A stretch of 64,000 bases of DNA from Saccharum officinarum (GCA_020631735.1 CM036215.1:13294346-13358345), one strand, 5' to 3'. Positions 43,056 to 54,780 are shown, numbered from the stretch's first letter. Made by a program: numbers and translations. Notes: generated from the letters alone by a model not told the origin.

Positions 43056-45039
43056 CGTCCCCTCTGTGATTCTTGTGTTCCTGAGTCCACCCTAGCCATC
43101 AGAGATACGTACTCTGACACCGACTCGAACAATAATGCTTGCCGCAGTTCCAACCCCGTGACACCTAGCGTCCCCTCACCTGCGCCAGCGCCTACCGCCC
43201 ACGGACCTATGCCTACCTCTCCTGCTTCGGTGCCCACGCAGCGCATGCCCGCCATCGAGCTTAGCTCTGGCCCGGGCAGTGCCATTGCGCCAGATGCTAG
43301 CTCCTCGGGCACCCCCACTGTGTCCGGTTCTGCTGCCCCGCCGACGTCTTGCCCCGGGTTGCTGCCAGCAGAACTGGCCGCACCGTCTCCACTCGACCGG
43401 TCGTCACTCAGCTGGTCCATAATGTGCATCCAATGCGCACGCGCGACAAGGCTGGCATTGCTCAGCCTATGGATCGGCTGAATCTCCACGTCGTGCCAAT
43501 ATCGCCATTGCCTTGCTCCGTCCGTGACGCTCTGTCAGAGCCCAATTGGCGCTCCGTATGCAAGCTGAGTTTGATGCACTTATCGCCAATGACACTTGGT
43601 GTCTTGTTCCCCGACCTCCTGGAGTCAATCAAGTCACTGGTAAATGGATATATCGTCACAAACTTCTTGCTGATGGTTCACTTGATCGTTACAAGGCTCG
43701 TTGGGTTCTACAAGGGTTCACACAGCGGTCCGGTATTGATTATGATGAGACTTTTAGTCCTGTGGTGAAACTAGCAACAGTTCGGTTGGTTCTGTCCCTA
43801 GCATTGTCTCAAAATTGGCGTATTCATGGATGTCAAAAATGCATTCTTACATGGCACTTTGACAGAGACAGTCTATTGTGTACAACCTTCTGGATTTGTT
43901 GATTCGTTCCATCCGGTTATGTCTTTCAACTCAACAAGTCCTTTATGGTCTGAAGCAGGCTCCTCGTGCTTGGCATACTAGGTTCGCCTCCCATCTCCTG
44001 TCCCTTGGTTTTGTTGAGGCCAAGTCAGATACTTCACTATTCACATATCACTGGGGATCAGACACTGCATATCTGCTGCTCTATGTTGATGATATTGTTC
44101 TCACTGCCTCGTCAGCTGGGAACATATTATTGTAGCCCTTCAACGTGAATTTGCTATGACTGACATGGGACAACTCCATCACTTCTTTGGTGTCTCTGTC
44201 GTACGCTGTGATGATGACATTTTCCTCTCTCAGCAGGAGTACACTCTGGACATCTTGGAGCGCGCCAGGATGAGTGCTTGCAAGTCTTGAAGCACCCCCG
44301 TCGACCTGCACTCCAAGTTGTCTGCCGACGGTCCTCCAGTTGCTGGTTCTACTCAGTATCACAGTTTGGCTGGTGCACTACAGTATCTGAGTTTCACTCG
44401 TTTGGATATTGCCTATGTCGTCCAGTAAATCTGTCTCTACATGCATGATCCATGCGAGCTGCACCTTGCTCCTCTCAAGAGGATACTACGGTACTTACAT
44501 GGCACTCTTTCCCTTGGCTTGACTATGCATCGCTCTCCGTCTACCGAGCTTGTTGTTTACATTGATGCGGACTGGGCCGGTTGCCCCGACACTCGTCACT
44601 CTACCTCTGGCTACGCGGTGTTCCTCAGTGACAATCTGGTGTCCTGGTCTTCCAAGCGTCAGCAAACAGTCTCCCAGTCTAGCGCAGAGGCCGAGTATCG
44701 AGCCGTGGCCAATGGTGTCGCTGAAGCTTCATGGCTTCGCCAGTTATTTGCCGAGCTTCGCCACCATCTTCGTCGTGCCACCCTGGTTTATTGCAACAAT
44801 GTCAGTGCTATCTACCTCTCCACCAATCTGATCCAATATTAGCCCACGAAGCACGTTGAGATTGATCTCCACTTTGTTCGGGAGCATGTCGTGTCGCCCT
44901 CGGTCAGGCTTGGGTTCTCCATGTCCTCACGACATCCCAATACGCCGACGTCTTCACCAAGGGTCTCCCAACATCTGTATTTCAGGAGTTTCAATCTAGT
45001 CTTAACATTTGCCGTGCTCCCGATAAGACTGCGGAGGAG
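43056..45039 (+). pseudogene. Copia 2 pol remnant: reverse transcriptase and RNase H
   Basis: A Pro/Ser/Ala-rich linker (43160-43390) is followed by TRDKAGIAQPMDRLNLHV. Reverse transcriptase reads [20 protein letters not shown] near 43645-43705 and [20 protein letters not shown] near 43730-43790. A small deletion or frameshift near 43828 precedes the DVKNAFLHG block, and YVDDIVLTASS is at about 44082-44114. RNase H/integration-end sequence DADWAGCPDTRHSTSGYAVF lies at 44565-44625, with SQSSAEAEYRA near 44680. Frameshifts and stops make it non-functional. The gag, protease and integrase parts are missing. Confidence 0.88.
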
Positions 45040-45174
45040 TGTTAGCATGATGTAAATATAGCAATAGTCACCCTGTACTTGTGCGCCTATGCGGTTGGCT
45101 TGCATGCCACCCTGGCTGCCTGTATGTACCCATGTACAATATGGAATCAATCACTTATTCCAATCACTCTTTCA
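45040..45174 (+). repeat. 3' LTR of Copia 2
   Basis: 135 bp, preceded by the polypurine GCGGAGGAG and followed by TAAGA. Confidence 0.9.
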
Positions 45175-45179
45175 TAAGA

Positions 45180-45786
45180 TAATGTGCAAGTTTTAATAAA
45201 ATATCTGATTGAGCATATGGTTATTACTTTCGTTACAGTATAGTCGTGGTACAGTTTAAGACACTCGTGTGAGAGGCGTTCAGGCTCAAGAATAATGCTG
45301 GTGAAGATGAGGTGCACTATAGTGCATACTGAGCTGTTGTGGTTCGTTCGCTCGAAGTAGCAGCAGATCGACTCATGCGTGCGAGTAACGTGGTGACTAA
45401 AATTTATAAAGGAGAGACACGTGCTGTCTCAGTACTTGACTGATGATGAGCTCTTGCTTCATGCAAACATTCCTTTTGTAAAAATAATACAAACATTTAC
45501 TTATTTTACCCAACAGTTGATCTATTGAAACTCCGTTTTCCACATTGTAATAAAAGTACTAAAGAGACATTGAAAAAACAGTAAATAAATAATCACAAAA
45601 ACACATCCGGCGAAAAATTTGATTTTGACCCACTAAGGGCTTTTATTGGCAAATTAGCAATCCCCTAATTTCAGTTTGGGAAACCTTCACTCTATAACAG
45701 AAAAGTGAATGTTCACCAAATATATTCTAATTTAATTCACGGTGCAGACAGAACATATCAACGTGCTCATTCTTCATAAGCAATGA
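45180..45786. other. 3' flank of the receptor-kinase gene
   Basis: No gene. The last about 150 bases before 45787 are probably the 3' untranslated region; a related copy is at 27180-27300. Confidence 0.45.
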
Positions 45787-46175
45787 CTAATCGATCACTG
45801 CTGGGCGCTGGATAGCACTCGGTTTCATTGCGACCATCTTGATGTAATCCTTCCTGACCTTCTTTAGTGTCACCACCACATCCTTCATTGTCATTCTTTG
45901 GTCCGGCGAGTCAGCCGAGCAGAGCAAACCCAGCTCCATCACTGCCACAAGAAAGCCATTCAGGCTGCTGGTAGCAGAAGCATCATCAAGGAGAATACGA
46001 CCATCCACGACCTGGACAAGCCCTTCAGGAAATGCCTGATGGACCCAATGCCTGAGGCTCAGTTCACCAACAAACATAGCATCTGTGGGTCTCTTCCCAG
46101 TAAAGACTTCAAGGAGCATGATCCCATAGCTAAACACGTCGCTCTTCCGTAAAGCTTTTCCAACAGAGCCATACT
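45787..46175 (-). CDS. Receptor-kinase exon 2: C-terminal kinase lobe
   Basis: It completes the APE motif and reads [20 protein letters not shown], a typical plant RLK subdomain IX stretch, ending at TAG 45787-45789. Phase and splice sites agree with exon 1. Confidence 0.85.
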
Positions 46176-46746
46176 CTATCCATGAAATTCATACACATAA
46201 AAGATAAATAAAAAAGATGGAACAATAGCATCACTTATATGCCACATGATTAAATAGTGAGACAACTTAATGCTGGATGGTTATTGATTAATCAACTGGA
46301 TTCAACAGCTGTGGAAGAGGTACTGAGTATTTTCCATATGTTTGAGAATTGGGTTTGACAGCAGAGTAGTATTTTCCTTCTACTTGGGAATTGGCCAATA
46401 GGAATTGATGTTGGTGAGTAAAAAACATTTTTTGTTTGATACTACTTCTCTGTTGAGTTTTATGGTTAAAATGAAATGGCATTGCCATCCCTTGGCATCC
46501 TAACTATTGGATCAATTCATATGTTAGAGAAGGCTATCATATAGGTGTTTGCCTCACATGGATGGAGATTTAACAATAGGATCTGTGCAAGCTGGAAGTT
46601 TATGTTTATCTTACTTGGCTATGTTATTGTTTCTACTAATTGGGCATTTAGTCCACTTAATATAGAAATTTGGTAACTAGTCCCTTTGACGCAGAAGCCG
46701 CAATGAAATTCCACATGTAAAAGGAGTAAAATAGGTACTGGTGTAC

Positions 46747-49686
46747 CTGGTGCCATGTATCCAATCGTTCCAGGCATGCTTGCGGAGATCATGGAATTTT
46801 CATCACCAAGCAAAATCCTCGCAATGCCAAAATCCGCCACATGCGCAGTCATGTCCTCATCAAATAGCACGTTGCTAGGCTTCAAGTCGCAGTGTAGGAC
46901 CACCTCGCAATGCTCATGGTGTAGATACTCCATTGCCATCGACACATGTAGCATGATGTCTAGCCTCTCTATGAACCGCAATTGTATTCTTCCGTTGGAG
47001 TGTAAGAGCTCCTCTAAGCTCCCATTGGGCATGTACTCAAGCACCAGTGCTCTGAAGTCTAGATTGGAGGAGGTGTTCAATATCTTTATCAGGTTGCGAT
47101 GTCGAGCCATTCGAAGCACACAACACTCTGCATCAAACCTTGCAATAGCTTGTTCCATATGCATGTGTATAACTTTTATGGCAACCACCAGACCATTGCT
47201 CAGCTGGCCCTTAAAAACTTTCCCAAAGCTTCCAGACCCCAACATGTTAGCATCACTGAAATTTTCGGTAGCACGAACGAGTTCATGGTAGGAGACTAAT
47301 TGATGATTAACCATGTCAACCATACCAGCAGAATTCCCTTGACGCTTCTTAACTTTCTTAAGCATTACACATAGGCAGAAAGCTACAGCTCCAACAGATA
47401 TGATGATTGTGGGGAGTAAATATTTTAGAATGTGAGCATAGCCCCGATAAGTAAATGTTTTGCTTGGGCATGGAGAAAACCCTAAGCGTAAAGCGCCACA
47501 TAGCCCTGGGTTCCCCTCCAAGGATTGCCGCGTGATATTTGAGAAGACACCTCCTTCTGGTATGTGACCTTGAAGCTTATTGAAGGACAAATTCAAACTA
47601 GTGAGTATGGTAAAGTTAGCCAGGTACTTTGGGATGGCTCCGGAGATATTGTTATGGGACAGGTCCAAAGTTTGCAAGCTTGTCAGCTTCTCAAAAAGGG
47701 TGGGATCGGGTCATGAAACGAATTGAGTGATAGGTTCAGGTAGCTCATCATCTGAAGCTGCCCAAGTGAATCTGGCAGGCTACCAACTAAGTGGTTGGTA
47801 GACAAATCCATCATGTTCATTTGCTTCAAACTTATATTAACTGGTAATGCACCACTTAACAAGTTTTGAGACAGATCTATTCCGAGGAGCCTATCAAGAC
47901 GAAACAAGCTCGGTGGTATGGTCGATGTGAACTGGTTATCACATAATATTAGGATCTCTAGTTTGGTGAGATTACCGATGCCGCTAGGAATGGAGCCAGA
48001 AAATTGGTTGCTGTCAAGGTATATGATTTCAACATTCTTCAGGATTGCAGCATTCGAGGGAATGGTGCCAGACAACCTATTTCCACTGAGATCAAGCCAC
48101 TGGATACTGTCCATCATCATGATTGGTTCTGGAACTGGGTTCTGAAGCTGGTTTCTTGCGAGATCTAGAATCTCAAGACCAGTCAAGTTAGAAACCGTAG
48201 CCGGAAGACCACCAGCAATCATGTTGTCGGATGCATCGAAAACTTGCAGGTAGCTTGAAAGGTTCCCAACGTGGTCCGGGACGAGGGTCCCGGTGAAATG
48301 ATTCGTGTGGAATTGAAGTGCTGAAAGCATACTACATTTTGAAAGAACAGACAGGAATTTGAGATCCCCTTGCAGGTGGTTTTCTGCGAGTAGAAGTTCC
48401 GTCAGCGAGTTCATGTCACCGATCGTCATAGGCAACGGTCCATCCAACATGTTTTGTTCCAGTTCCAGGTAAATCATGTTAGACAGGTTACCGAGAGAAG
48501 CAGGAACAGGTCCAGTCAGTAGGTTGCTGTGAAGATTCAGCACTGAAAGTTGGCGTAGCTGCCCAAGCTCTGGTGGAATGGGTCCTGTAAGGTTACATGA
48601 CTGGAGGTATAGCAGACGTAGCATGGTGAGGTTGCTGAGTGCAGCTGGGATTGGAGCTGCGTCGAAGTGATTCTCATACAGGCTGATGACTTGGACAGCC
48701 GTCAGCTCGCCGAGCCATGCAGGGACGACGCCCTGAAACGAATTCACGGGCAGGTAGAGGCTTTGGAGGCGCCGGCAAGCTGCAAACCCGGATGGAATTA
48801 GGCCGCTGAATCGATTTTGATAGACTGAAAAAAACTCCACCGCAGGGAGGCTGAAACTCGAGTTGCCCGGTCCCGATATGGCCCCGGACAATACATTGAT
48901 GGCCAGGCTTAGAACACACAAGGCAGACATGTTGAAGACGCCCGGTGGCACCGACCCGGAGAGATTGTTCACCTGCAAGCTGAGGTATTGCAGCAGTGGC
49001 AACGAGCCGATGCAACGTGGTATCGGCCCTGAAAGGCTGTTGTTGCCCATGGCGAGGTGAGTCAGCAGGGGAGTGTTGTTGAACAAGTCGTCCGGTATGG
49101 AGCCAGTGAGGTAGTTTCTCTGGATGTTCATGGCGCGGAGCTCACGCAGGCAACGGAGCTCCGGTGGGATCGGACCGGAGAGGTGGTTGAACTGGAGGTG
49201 AACGAGATGGAGCATGGTGAGGTTGCCTATGGCGGCCGGGATGCCACCGGACAGGGCGTTGTGGCCGAGATCGAGGAGTTTGAGGCGACGCAGCCTGCCG
49301 ATCTCGCCTGGGATTGCGCCGGCGAGGCTGGCGTTGGTGAGGTTGAGCACGGAGAGGAAAGAGAGGTTACCGAGGTGAGGGCTGAGCGCTCCATGGAGAG
49401 GGACGTCTGCCAGCTCGATGGCAGCCACGCGCTGCCGCCGGCGACCACCGCAGGATACGCCCACCCATTGGCAGAACGACGTGGTGGCGGTCCAGTTGCC
49501 GCCGAGGATGCCGGTGGGGTCGGAGAGCTGCGCCTTGAAAGCCAGCAGCGCAGCGAGGTCAGTGCTGCTGCCGTTTCGCTTGCTCGGGCGGCCTGAACGT
49601 GAAGAAGCTGCAGCGATGGTTGTGGAGGTGGAGATGATCAGCAACAACAATATGGATATGGAAACTGGAAAACTAAGTGATGCCAT
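46747..49686 (-). pseudogene. Receptor-kinase exon 1 (frameshift near 47698)
   Basis: It codes the signal peptide, LRRs, transmembrane segment and most of the kinase. Open from 49686 to 47683; a one-base shift then moves to the frame running from about 47697 to 46747. No other lesion was seen on either side. Confidence 0.85.
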
Positions 49687-50143
49687 GTTTGGGGTGTAGT
49701 GTAGTGCATTGGCAGCAAGAGTTTGCAAGCAATCGGAGTTTTTAAGTAACATAACACATCCAAGGCCTTGACCACTGGTCAACCTAAGTTGTGGCAAGCG
49801 CAGCAAACACGGAGTTTGGACGAACAAGTGGCAAGTTCCATGTTTGATAGTGGAATGGCAGTATGGAGATATTGGAGAATAAAGTTCTCACGTCATTTCA
49901 GAAGGAAATGAAGTCCTCACACCTCACTGAAAGTCTGAAACCCTATTCGATCAACAGTTTGTACCCATCGTGCACTCGATGCTAGTACGTGGAAATTAAA
50001 GTTGGCATTTGGGAAGTGGTGGATATGATTGAAATTTGAAAGTTTCATTAGTACTTACCGAAAAAGGATTTTCAGTCAACCGACTTTGAGGCGTCCTACA
50101 TACGCACATCTTGTTCAGCTATACCATTTTCCAAAAATTTCTA
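49687..50143 (-). other. 5' flank of the receptor-kinase gene
   Basis: Presumed promoter. No clear TATA box or other motif was recognised. Confidence 0.35.
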
Positions 50144-50145
50144 TA

Positions 50146-50267
50146 TACTCTCTTAATTCCAAAATATAAGACGTTATGTATGTAGACATAGTGTATATCT
50201 AAGTATATAGAAAAAAAACTATATATCTAGGAAGCCAAAATGTCTTTAATTTAGAACGGATAGAGTA
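50146..50267. mobile_element. Stowaway-type MITE (122 bp)
   Basis: The left end is TACTCTCTTAATTCCAAAAT; the reverse complement of the right end is TACTCTATCCGTTCTAAATT. TA dinucleotides flank both ends. The CTCYNTYNNTYCCAAAATA-like end and TA target are those of Stowaway (Tc1/mariner) MITEs. It lies about 460 bp upstream of the receptor-kinase ATG. Confidence 0.85.
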
Positions 50268-50389
50268 TAATCTACTAACAAGAAGATGAGATGACACATC
50301 GATGCTTCGCACTCCTGATCTAATCGGCTAAATTCCGCAAGTGGGATATGCCTCATGGAGCTAGTTATAATTATGTATCGTCTACATGT

Positions 50390-51240
50390 GGAGTGGTATA
50401 TAGATGGCCAAACGGACACAGCCTGGTACGGGTCCAATAAAAGCACAGCCCGATAAGGCTAGGCCGGCTATGGCATGTTAGGCCATCGGGCCATGCCAAA
50501 AAGGGCTTCACGCCAGCTGGCCATCGGCCCAGGCATGGCACACCGAGCTGATTTTCGAGCCAGGCTGGCCCAATAAGCATGGTTTTGTAGAGTAGGTCAG
50601 GCCAACCCGAGACCCACGTCTTCGCGCTTCATTGGCCCCGTCGCCGCACTGTGAAACCAAGGGAGGTGCTTGAGGCAGGTGCCGGGAGAGGCAGCCAGCA
50701 GGATGGGGAAGAGGCAGTCGGTGTGTGCTCAAGGTCGGTGCCTTCGTGGCCAGTGTAGTGTCGCGCTCGCTCCCATGCTCGGGTGCTTGAGGCTAACCTT
50801 TGTGGTCGTGAGACAGGGGTAAGGGAAAGGCGGCGGTAGTAGGGCGGAGGAGGTAGAGGCAACCTGCGTGAGGTGGCGAGGGGAGTTGGGCGATGCACGT
50901 CACCCCACTCATCCGTCTACATCTCAGCGGGTGGAAACTCGACTCACGAGTGGGAGGTGGTGCGGGTGGGAATCGGAAAATGGCCAAGTGGGTGAATGAG
51001 GACCGGTTAGGGTTGGGAGTTAAGGTGTTAAGCTGTAGGGATGTTGGCCTATTAGGCTATTAGCGGGCTTAGTACCGGACCGAGGCTATTTAACTGTCCA
51101 TGCCATACCGCTCGTCGTGCCTAGGAAGCAGTCCAAGCATAGCACTAGCTAGCGGATAGGGCTGTTCTAGGCCTGCACACCATCGGGTCGTGCCGTGCTC
51201 GTGCTAGGCCAAAAAAGTAGGCTTTGGCTGCCGGGCCACA
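50390..51240. repeat. Repeat-like block rich in GGCCATCGGGCC / GTGCCGTGC words
   Basis: Both ends carry inverted GGGCC...GTGCC words (50440-50560 and 51160-51240) around a GC-rich middle without a recognisable protein. It resembles non-autonomous hAT-like elements; ends were not defined. Confidence 0.35.
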
Positions 51241-51800
51241 AGCTTTACGTACATTTATAGACTGGTATGAACCTGCATACTCTCGTGATGAATAAATTTT
51301 AAAGTTTATTATGATCCTGAAATTCACTCAAACTCTAAAACTTATAACAACAATTGGTCACTAAAAACTAGTGCAAAGCCATAAAGCGTCTATTGTTACT
51401 TCAAACAGGCTTCAGAAAGCCTACAGACCACAGTTGTGGGGCCGCCGGGCCGGAAGCGGCTATCCTTTACCGCACTCATGTCGGCGACGACGTTGCACCA
51501 CGGCGGGCACCCAGCGCGGAGCGGCGGAGGCAGTGATGATACTCCGCCACGTCGTGGCTCGTGGGAGAGCAGCCGGCCGGCGATGTCCTCGTGGCGCTCG
51601 GCCCCTCAGAGTCTCGGACAGGTGGCCCCGTGGGTGCTGCCGTGCCGAATGAATTTCAGCGATGCGGTGGGAAATGGGCTCTCTTCTGTTGTCCAGCGGG
51701 TTTAGGTTTTATTATCTAGGCCTGGAAATGGGCGGAAGGACATGTGAGCCCAATTGGTCCACAAACGAACAATCGATGTGTATTGGGCTCCGACAAAAAA
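51241..51800. other. Intergenic DNA
   Basis: No gene recognised. GC-rich at 51430-51660 with short frames only. Confidence 0.35.
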
Positions 51801-52015
51801 AAAGAAAGGGGAGTGTCTACATCTCATTGGACTGTTTTTGTTTGTGTTTCAAGGTCTCAAAAAAAAGGGCGTGGAAACAGATAGAAACTCTTGAATGGAA
51901 ATTGAAAAGAAATGTAGCCCCAGTTCTTCATAAATGGTAAGATCTTTGGCGCAAGAAGAAGGGGCGATCTATATCATCTTGACTTGGTTCTGCTTCCCCT
52001 CTTTTTTTTAAGAAT

Positions 52016-52109
52016 ACCGAGTCGGGTGTAATTGGAACATATTTTCTTAAACCACCCATAAGAACCATATTCTGACTTTTATCTGGTGAATATCCAACAA
52101 GAGGTTCCA
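52016..52109 (-). pseudogene. ndhF: ndhF internal fragment (plastid)
   Basis: The minus strand reads [20 protein letters not shown] then RKYVPIT, matching an internal NdhF segment of the plastid NADH dehydrogenase-like complex. About 31 codons; joined directly to psaA sequence near 52110. Confidence 0.88.
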
Positions 52110-52193
52110 GGAGATCTCCTCCAAATCACCGGTATGACTATCGAAATCGTGAGCATCAGCATGTAGGTTCCAGATCCAAGTGGTAGTGTCGGG

Positions 52194-54444
52194 TGTAAGG
52201 TCCTAGATGGCTAGAGGGGGGTGAATAGCCTATTAAAAATTCTACACAAGCCACTAAGCAAATTTTTTAGAATAACAAACGGCGTAAAGCGAGTTTTGCT
52301 TAGCCAAGGGTTGTGATGCAAGCCTCCTATCCACAAGTCTAGTAGATTATGATCTCTAGTTCACACAAGAGCTATGTCACTATTTATACACTAGTGAGCA
52401 AGCTAACAACTACTAGTAAAGGCTACTACTAGAGCTACACAAGATAATCTAGTAAAAGTAAATGCAAGAGATAGGATTGTGTATCTTATACCAACGGTGG
52501 AGTGAAGATGTTGCCAATCACCAAGATGATATACAATCAATCAATATTGACAATAACACAATATGGAGACCAATCACCGGGAGACAAGAGACACAATATT
52601 TTTGTTCACCCGGTGTTCACTTGTGCACCGACAAGCTACGTCACCGGTTGTGTCGACCAACACTTAGATGGTTCCTCGGTGCGACCCTCAAGTCACTTGC
52701 CCCTCAAGGCACGCCCCGCAAGGCACCGCAAGACACCACTCTCAAGTGAGGTAACTCAATGACACGCGCAATGTAATAGAGTTGCTTTTGGCATCCCGCC
52801 GAGGAAAGCACAAGAACCTCTTACAAACAACTGGAGGTGGCCAAGAACAATCACCTTCTCTTGCCAACGCCTCCAACAATCTCCAAGCCGGCTAGGAGCG
52901 GTACTCTCTAAGAGTAACAAGAAATCCACCGGCTAAACCACCCACAAGTGCCACTAGATGCCCTCAAGCTATGCAATGCACTTTGGGATCACTCAATCTC
53001 ACTTTTGATTTGCAATCAAGCAAGAGAGATGAGTGGGAGGAGTAGCTCTAGCTCAAAGGATGCACAAGAGTGTTAGAAATGCCAAGTGACCTCCCCAAGG
53101 GCCGGCCAACGAGTATTTATAAGCACCCCAAACAAATAGAGCCGTTGCCACTCCACTGACCGTTTTTTCGGGACGACCGGACGCGCCGGTCGAAACTGAC
53201 CAGACGCGCTCAACCGCGTCCGGTCGCCCTGCGACGTCCACGTGTCCCTCAAAAATCAAATGCGACCGTTAGATCCTCCAACGGTCACTGCGCGCCAACG
53301 GTCAAACGCTATGACCAGACGCGCTGCTCAACCGACCGGACGCGCCGGTCGCACAGCACCGCGCGCGCGAAGCAACGACCGGACGCGCTCCTCGCAACGA
53401 CCGGACGCGCCGATCCGCACAGCACCCGCGCCCGCGAAACAACGACCAGACACGCTCCTCGCAACGACCGGACGCGACAGTGCCAGCGTCCGGTCGAAGT
53501 CCAGTAAGCTCCCTCGACGACCGGACGCGTCCGATCGCGTGTGACCGGACGCGCCCCGCGTCCGATCGTCCTTGCGAACCGCAGTTCCTTCTGGGCACTT
53601 GACCGGACGCGCCGGTCCCGTGAGTGACCGGACGCGCCGGTTGCAAACCCTAGCCCGCGCGCCTGATACCGCGCTGTACTGACCGGACGCGTCCGGTCAC
53701 ACCGTGACCGCGTCCGGTGCAGCGTCCGGTCACCGCAGTGACCCCGTTCGCCTCCGTTTCTTTTCCGACTTTCGGAGAGAGGAACCCAAACCCCTCTCTA
53801 CCCGCAAACCACAGCGCGACCAACGCCACCTTTGCAAATGTGCCAACACCATCAAGTGTACATCTCCATGTGCTTGTGTGTTAGCTTTTTCTCAATCATT
53901 TTCAAAGGTTTTCCAATTAGCTCACTAGGCCCTACATGCAATGCACTTCATGAATTCACCTAGTGGCACCCGTGCATCGAATAACCGATAAGACTTCCCC
54001 TCTTAATAGTTCGGCTATCGATCCTAAACCACTCATACCCTCTATGGTGTCTTGAGTGTAAAACAAAATGGCCCTATGGTTATACCTTTGCCTTGAGCCC
54101 ATTTTGTTTCTCCAAATGATATGATCCACTTCATATCATCACATGACCGTCTCGATCCATCGACCTTGACTTCACTTGCTCTTCACTGTTGCATCGGTCC
54201 GTCAGCGCTAAGTCTTGCTCAAGCTTCACCATCGCATGGTCCTTCGCTTCGAAGCCTCGACTTGCCCTTCACCTTCACAACCGGTCCATCGAGCCAAGCC
54301 TCATCTTGGTCTTCACCATCTTGGTCATATGAGTCAATGTCATGTCTCATATGCAATGACCACCTTTATCTCAATCATCCACTTAGATACAAAGGTTAGT
54401 CCTAGGTTTCATCAATTAGCCAAAACCATACTAGGGACTTTCAT
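52194..54444 (-). mobile_element. Solo LTR, family L (2,251 bp), inside psaA, perfect target duplication
   Basis: The plus strand begins TGTAAGGTCCTAGATGGC and ends ACTAGGGACTTTCA, the reverse complement of the family L ends. TCGGG flanks at 52189-52193 and 54445-54449. A dense GC array of GACCGGACGCGCCGGTC-type words occupies 53155-53745. Confidence 0.95.
53155..53745. repeat. GC-rich degenerate array of GACCGGACGCG / CGCGTCCGGTC
   Basis: About twenty occurrences of the 8-mer CCGGACGC or its complement within 590 bases, often in inverted pairs (GACCGGACGCGCCGGTCG). Part of the family L LTR; other family members carry diverged equivalents at 29285-29710 and about 13720-13990. Confidence 0.85.
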
Positions 54445-54493
54445 CGGGGCCCTTAGCTATTGTTCTTGAGAAATGCCCGGGTCTGGCCCATTC

Positions 54494-54780
54494 CAGAAGA
54501 TATATCTAAAGTAGATGGTGATTGATAGAGCAATTCTGGTTCGTAAGTTCCAGTGTGAGTACTACGCCGAACATAAAGTTTGTGACGGGTAGTAAAAGAT
54601 CTATTTTTCTTTTGACTTTGACATAGAGTTCGATCCTCAATTATTTCTCGCGCTATCTTCTTACGAAGTTTTGTTAGGGCATCTATAACAGCCTATGGTT
54701 TAGGCGGGCGACCCGACAGGTAGACGTCCACAAGAATTAACTTATCAACTCCTCGAACAGTACTATAGGGGAATTTTGGA
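54494..54780 (-). pseudogene. ndhK: ndhK C-terminal fragment (plastid)
   Basis: The minus strand reads [38 protein letters not shown] and [20 protein letters not shown], the C-terminal half of NdhK. An in-frame TAG after PPKP and a Cys-to-Arg change at the GCPP position show decay. Confidence 0.92.

Larger units (their letters stand above)
33419..45174 (+). mobile_element. Ty1/Copia retrotransposon 2 (short LTRs) with nested gypsy elements
   Basis: LTRs lie at 33419-33554 (136 bp) and 45040-45174 (135 bp), both TGTTAGCATGATGTAAATA...CTTTCA. Target duplication TAAGA at 33414-33418 and 45175-45179. TGGTATCGGGG follows the 5' LTR as a primer-binding site. Only the 3' half of pol (43056-45039) is left. 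The space between is filled by gypsy-type LTRs and gag and by rearranged Copia sequence. Confidence 0.9.
45787..49686 (-). pseudogene. XA21-type LRR receptor-like kinase with a 1-bp frameshift
   Basis: This is a plasma-membrane receptor kinase of the LRR-XII group (XA21/EFR-like), which senses microbial patterns. Start ATG 49686-49684; a signal peptide ([16 protein letters not shown]) and an LRRNT with CQWVGVSC follow, then about twenty LRRs of the LxxLxLxxNxLxGxIP type. The transmembrane segment is [20 protein letters not shown]. The kinase has [22 protein letters not shown] (Cys before the catalytic Asp: a non-RD kinase) and DFG. One intron (46176-46746, CCAG|GTACAC to GATAG) joins to [10 protein letters not shown] in exon 2. 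Near 47698 one T/C base is missing in the LRR consensus (PPSFEKL becomes PPFLRS, then stop), so the full protein of about 1,110 residues cannot be made as written. Either a recent pseudogene or a sequence error. Confidence 0.85.
52110..54493 (-). pseudogene. psaA: psaA N-terminal fragment, split by a solo LTR
   Basis: In two pieces, 54493-54445 and 52193-52110. Together they read [20 protein letters not shown] then [20 protein letters not shown], the N-terminal region of photosystem I apoprotein A1. The LTR insertion duplicated TCGGG within the GPDTT codons. Confidence 0.92.

Noticed and set aside
43158..43481. Plus-strand Pro/Ser/Ala-rich frame as a separate gene
   Set aside because: It lies in the linker between integrase and reverse transcriptase of Copia 2.
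49057..49699. Plus-strand frames opposite the receptor-kinase N-terminus
   Set aside because: Antisense shadows of LRR coding sequence (Glu/Val/Ala-rich), without their own motifs.
53242..53646. Arg/Thr/Pro-rich frames of about 100 codons on both strands
   Set aside because: They are translations of the CCGGACGC array in the solo LTR.
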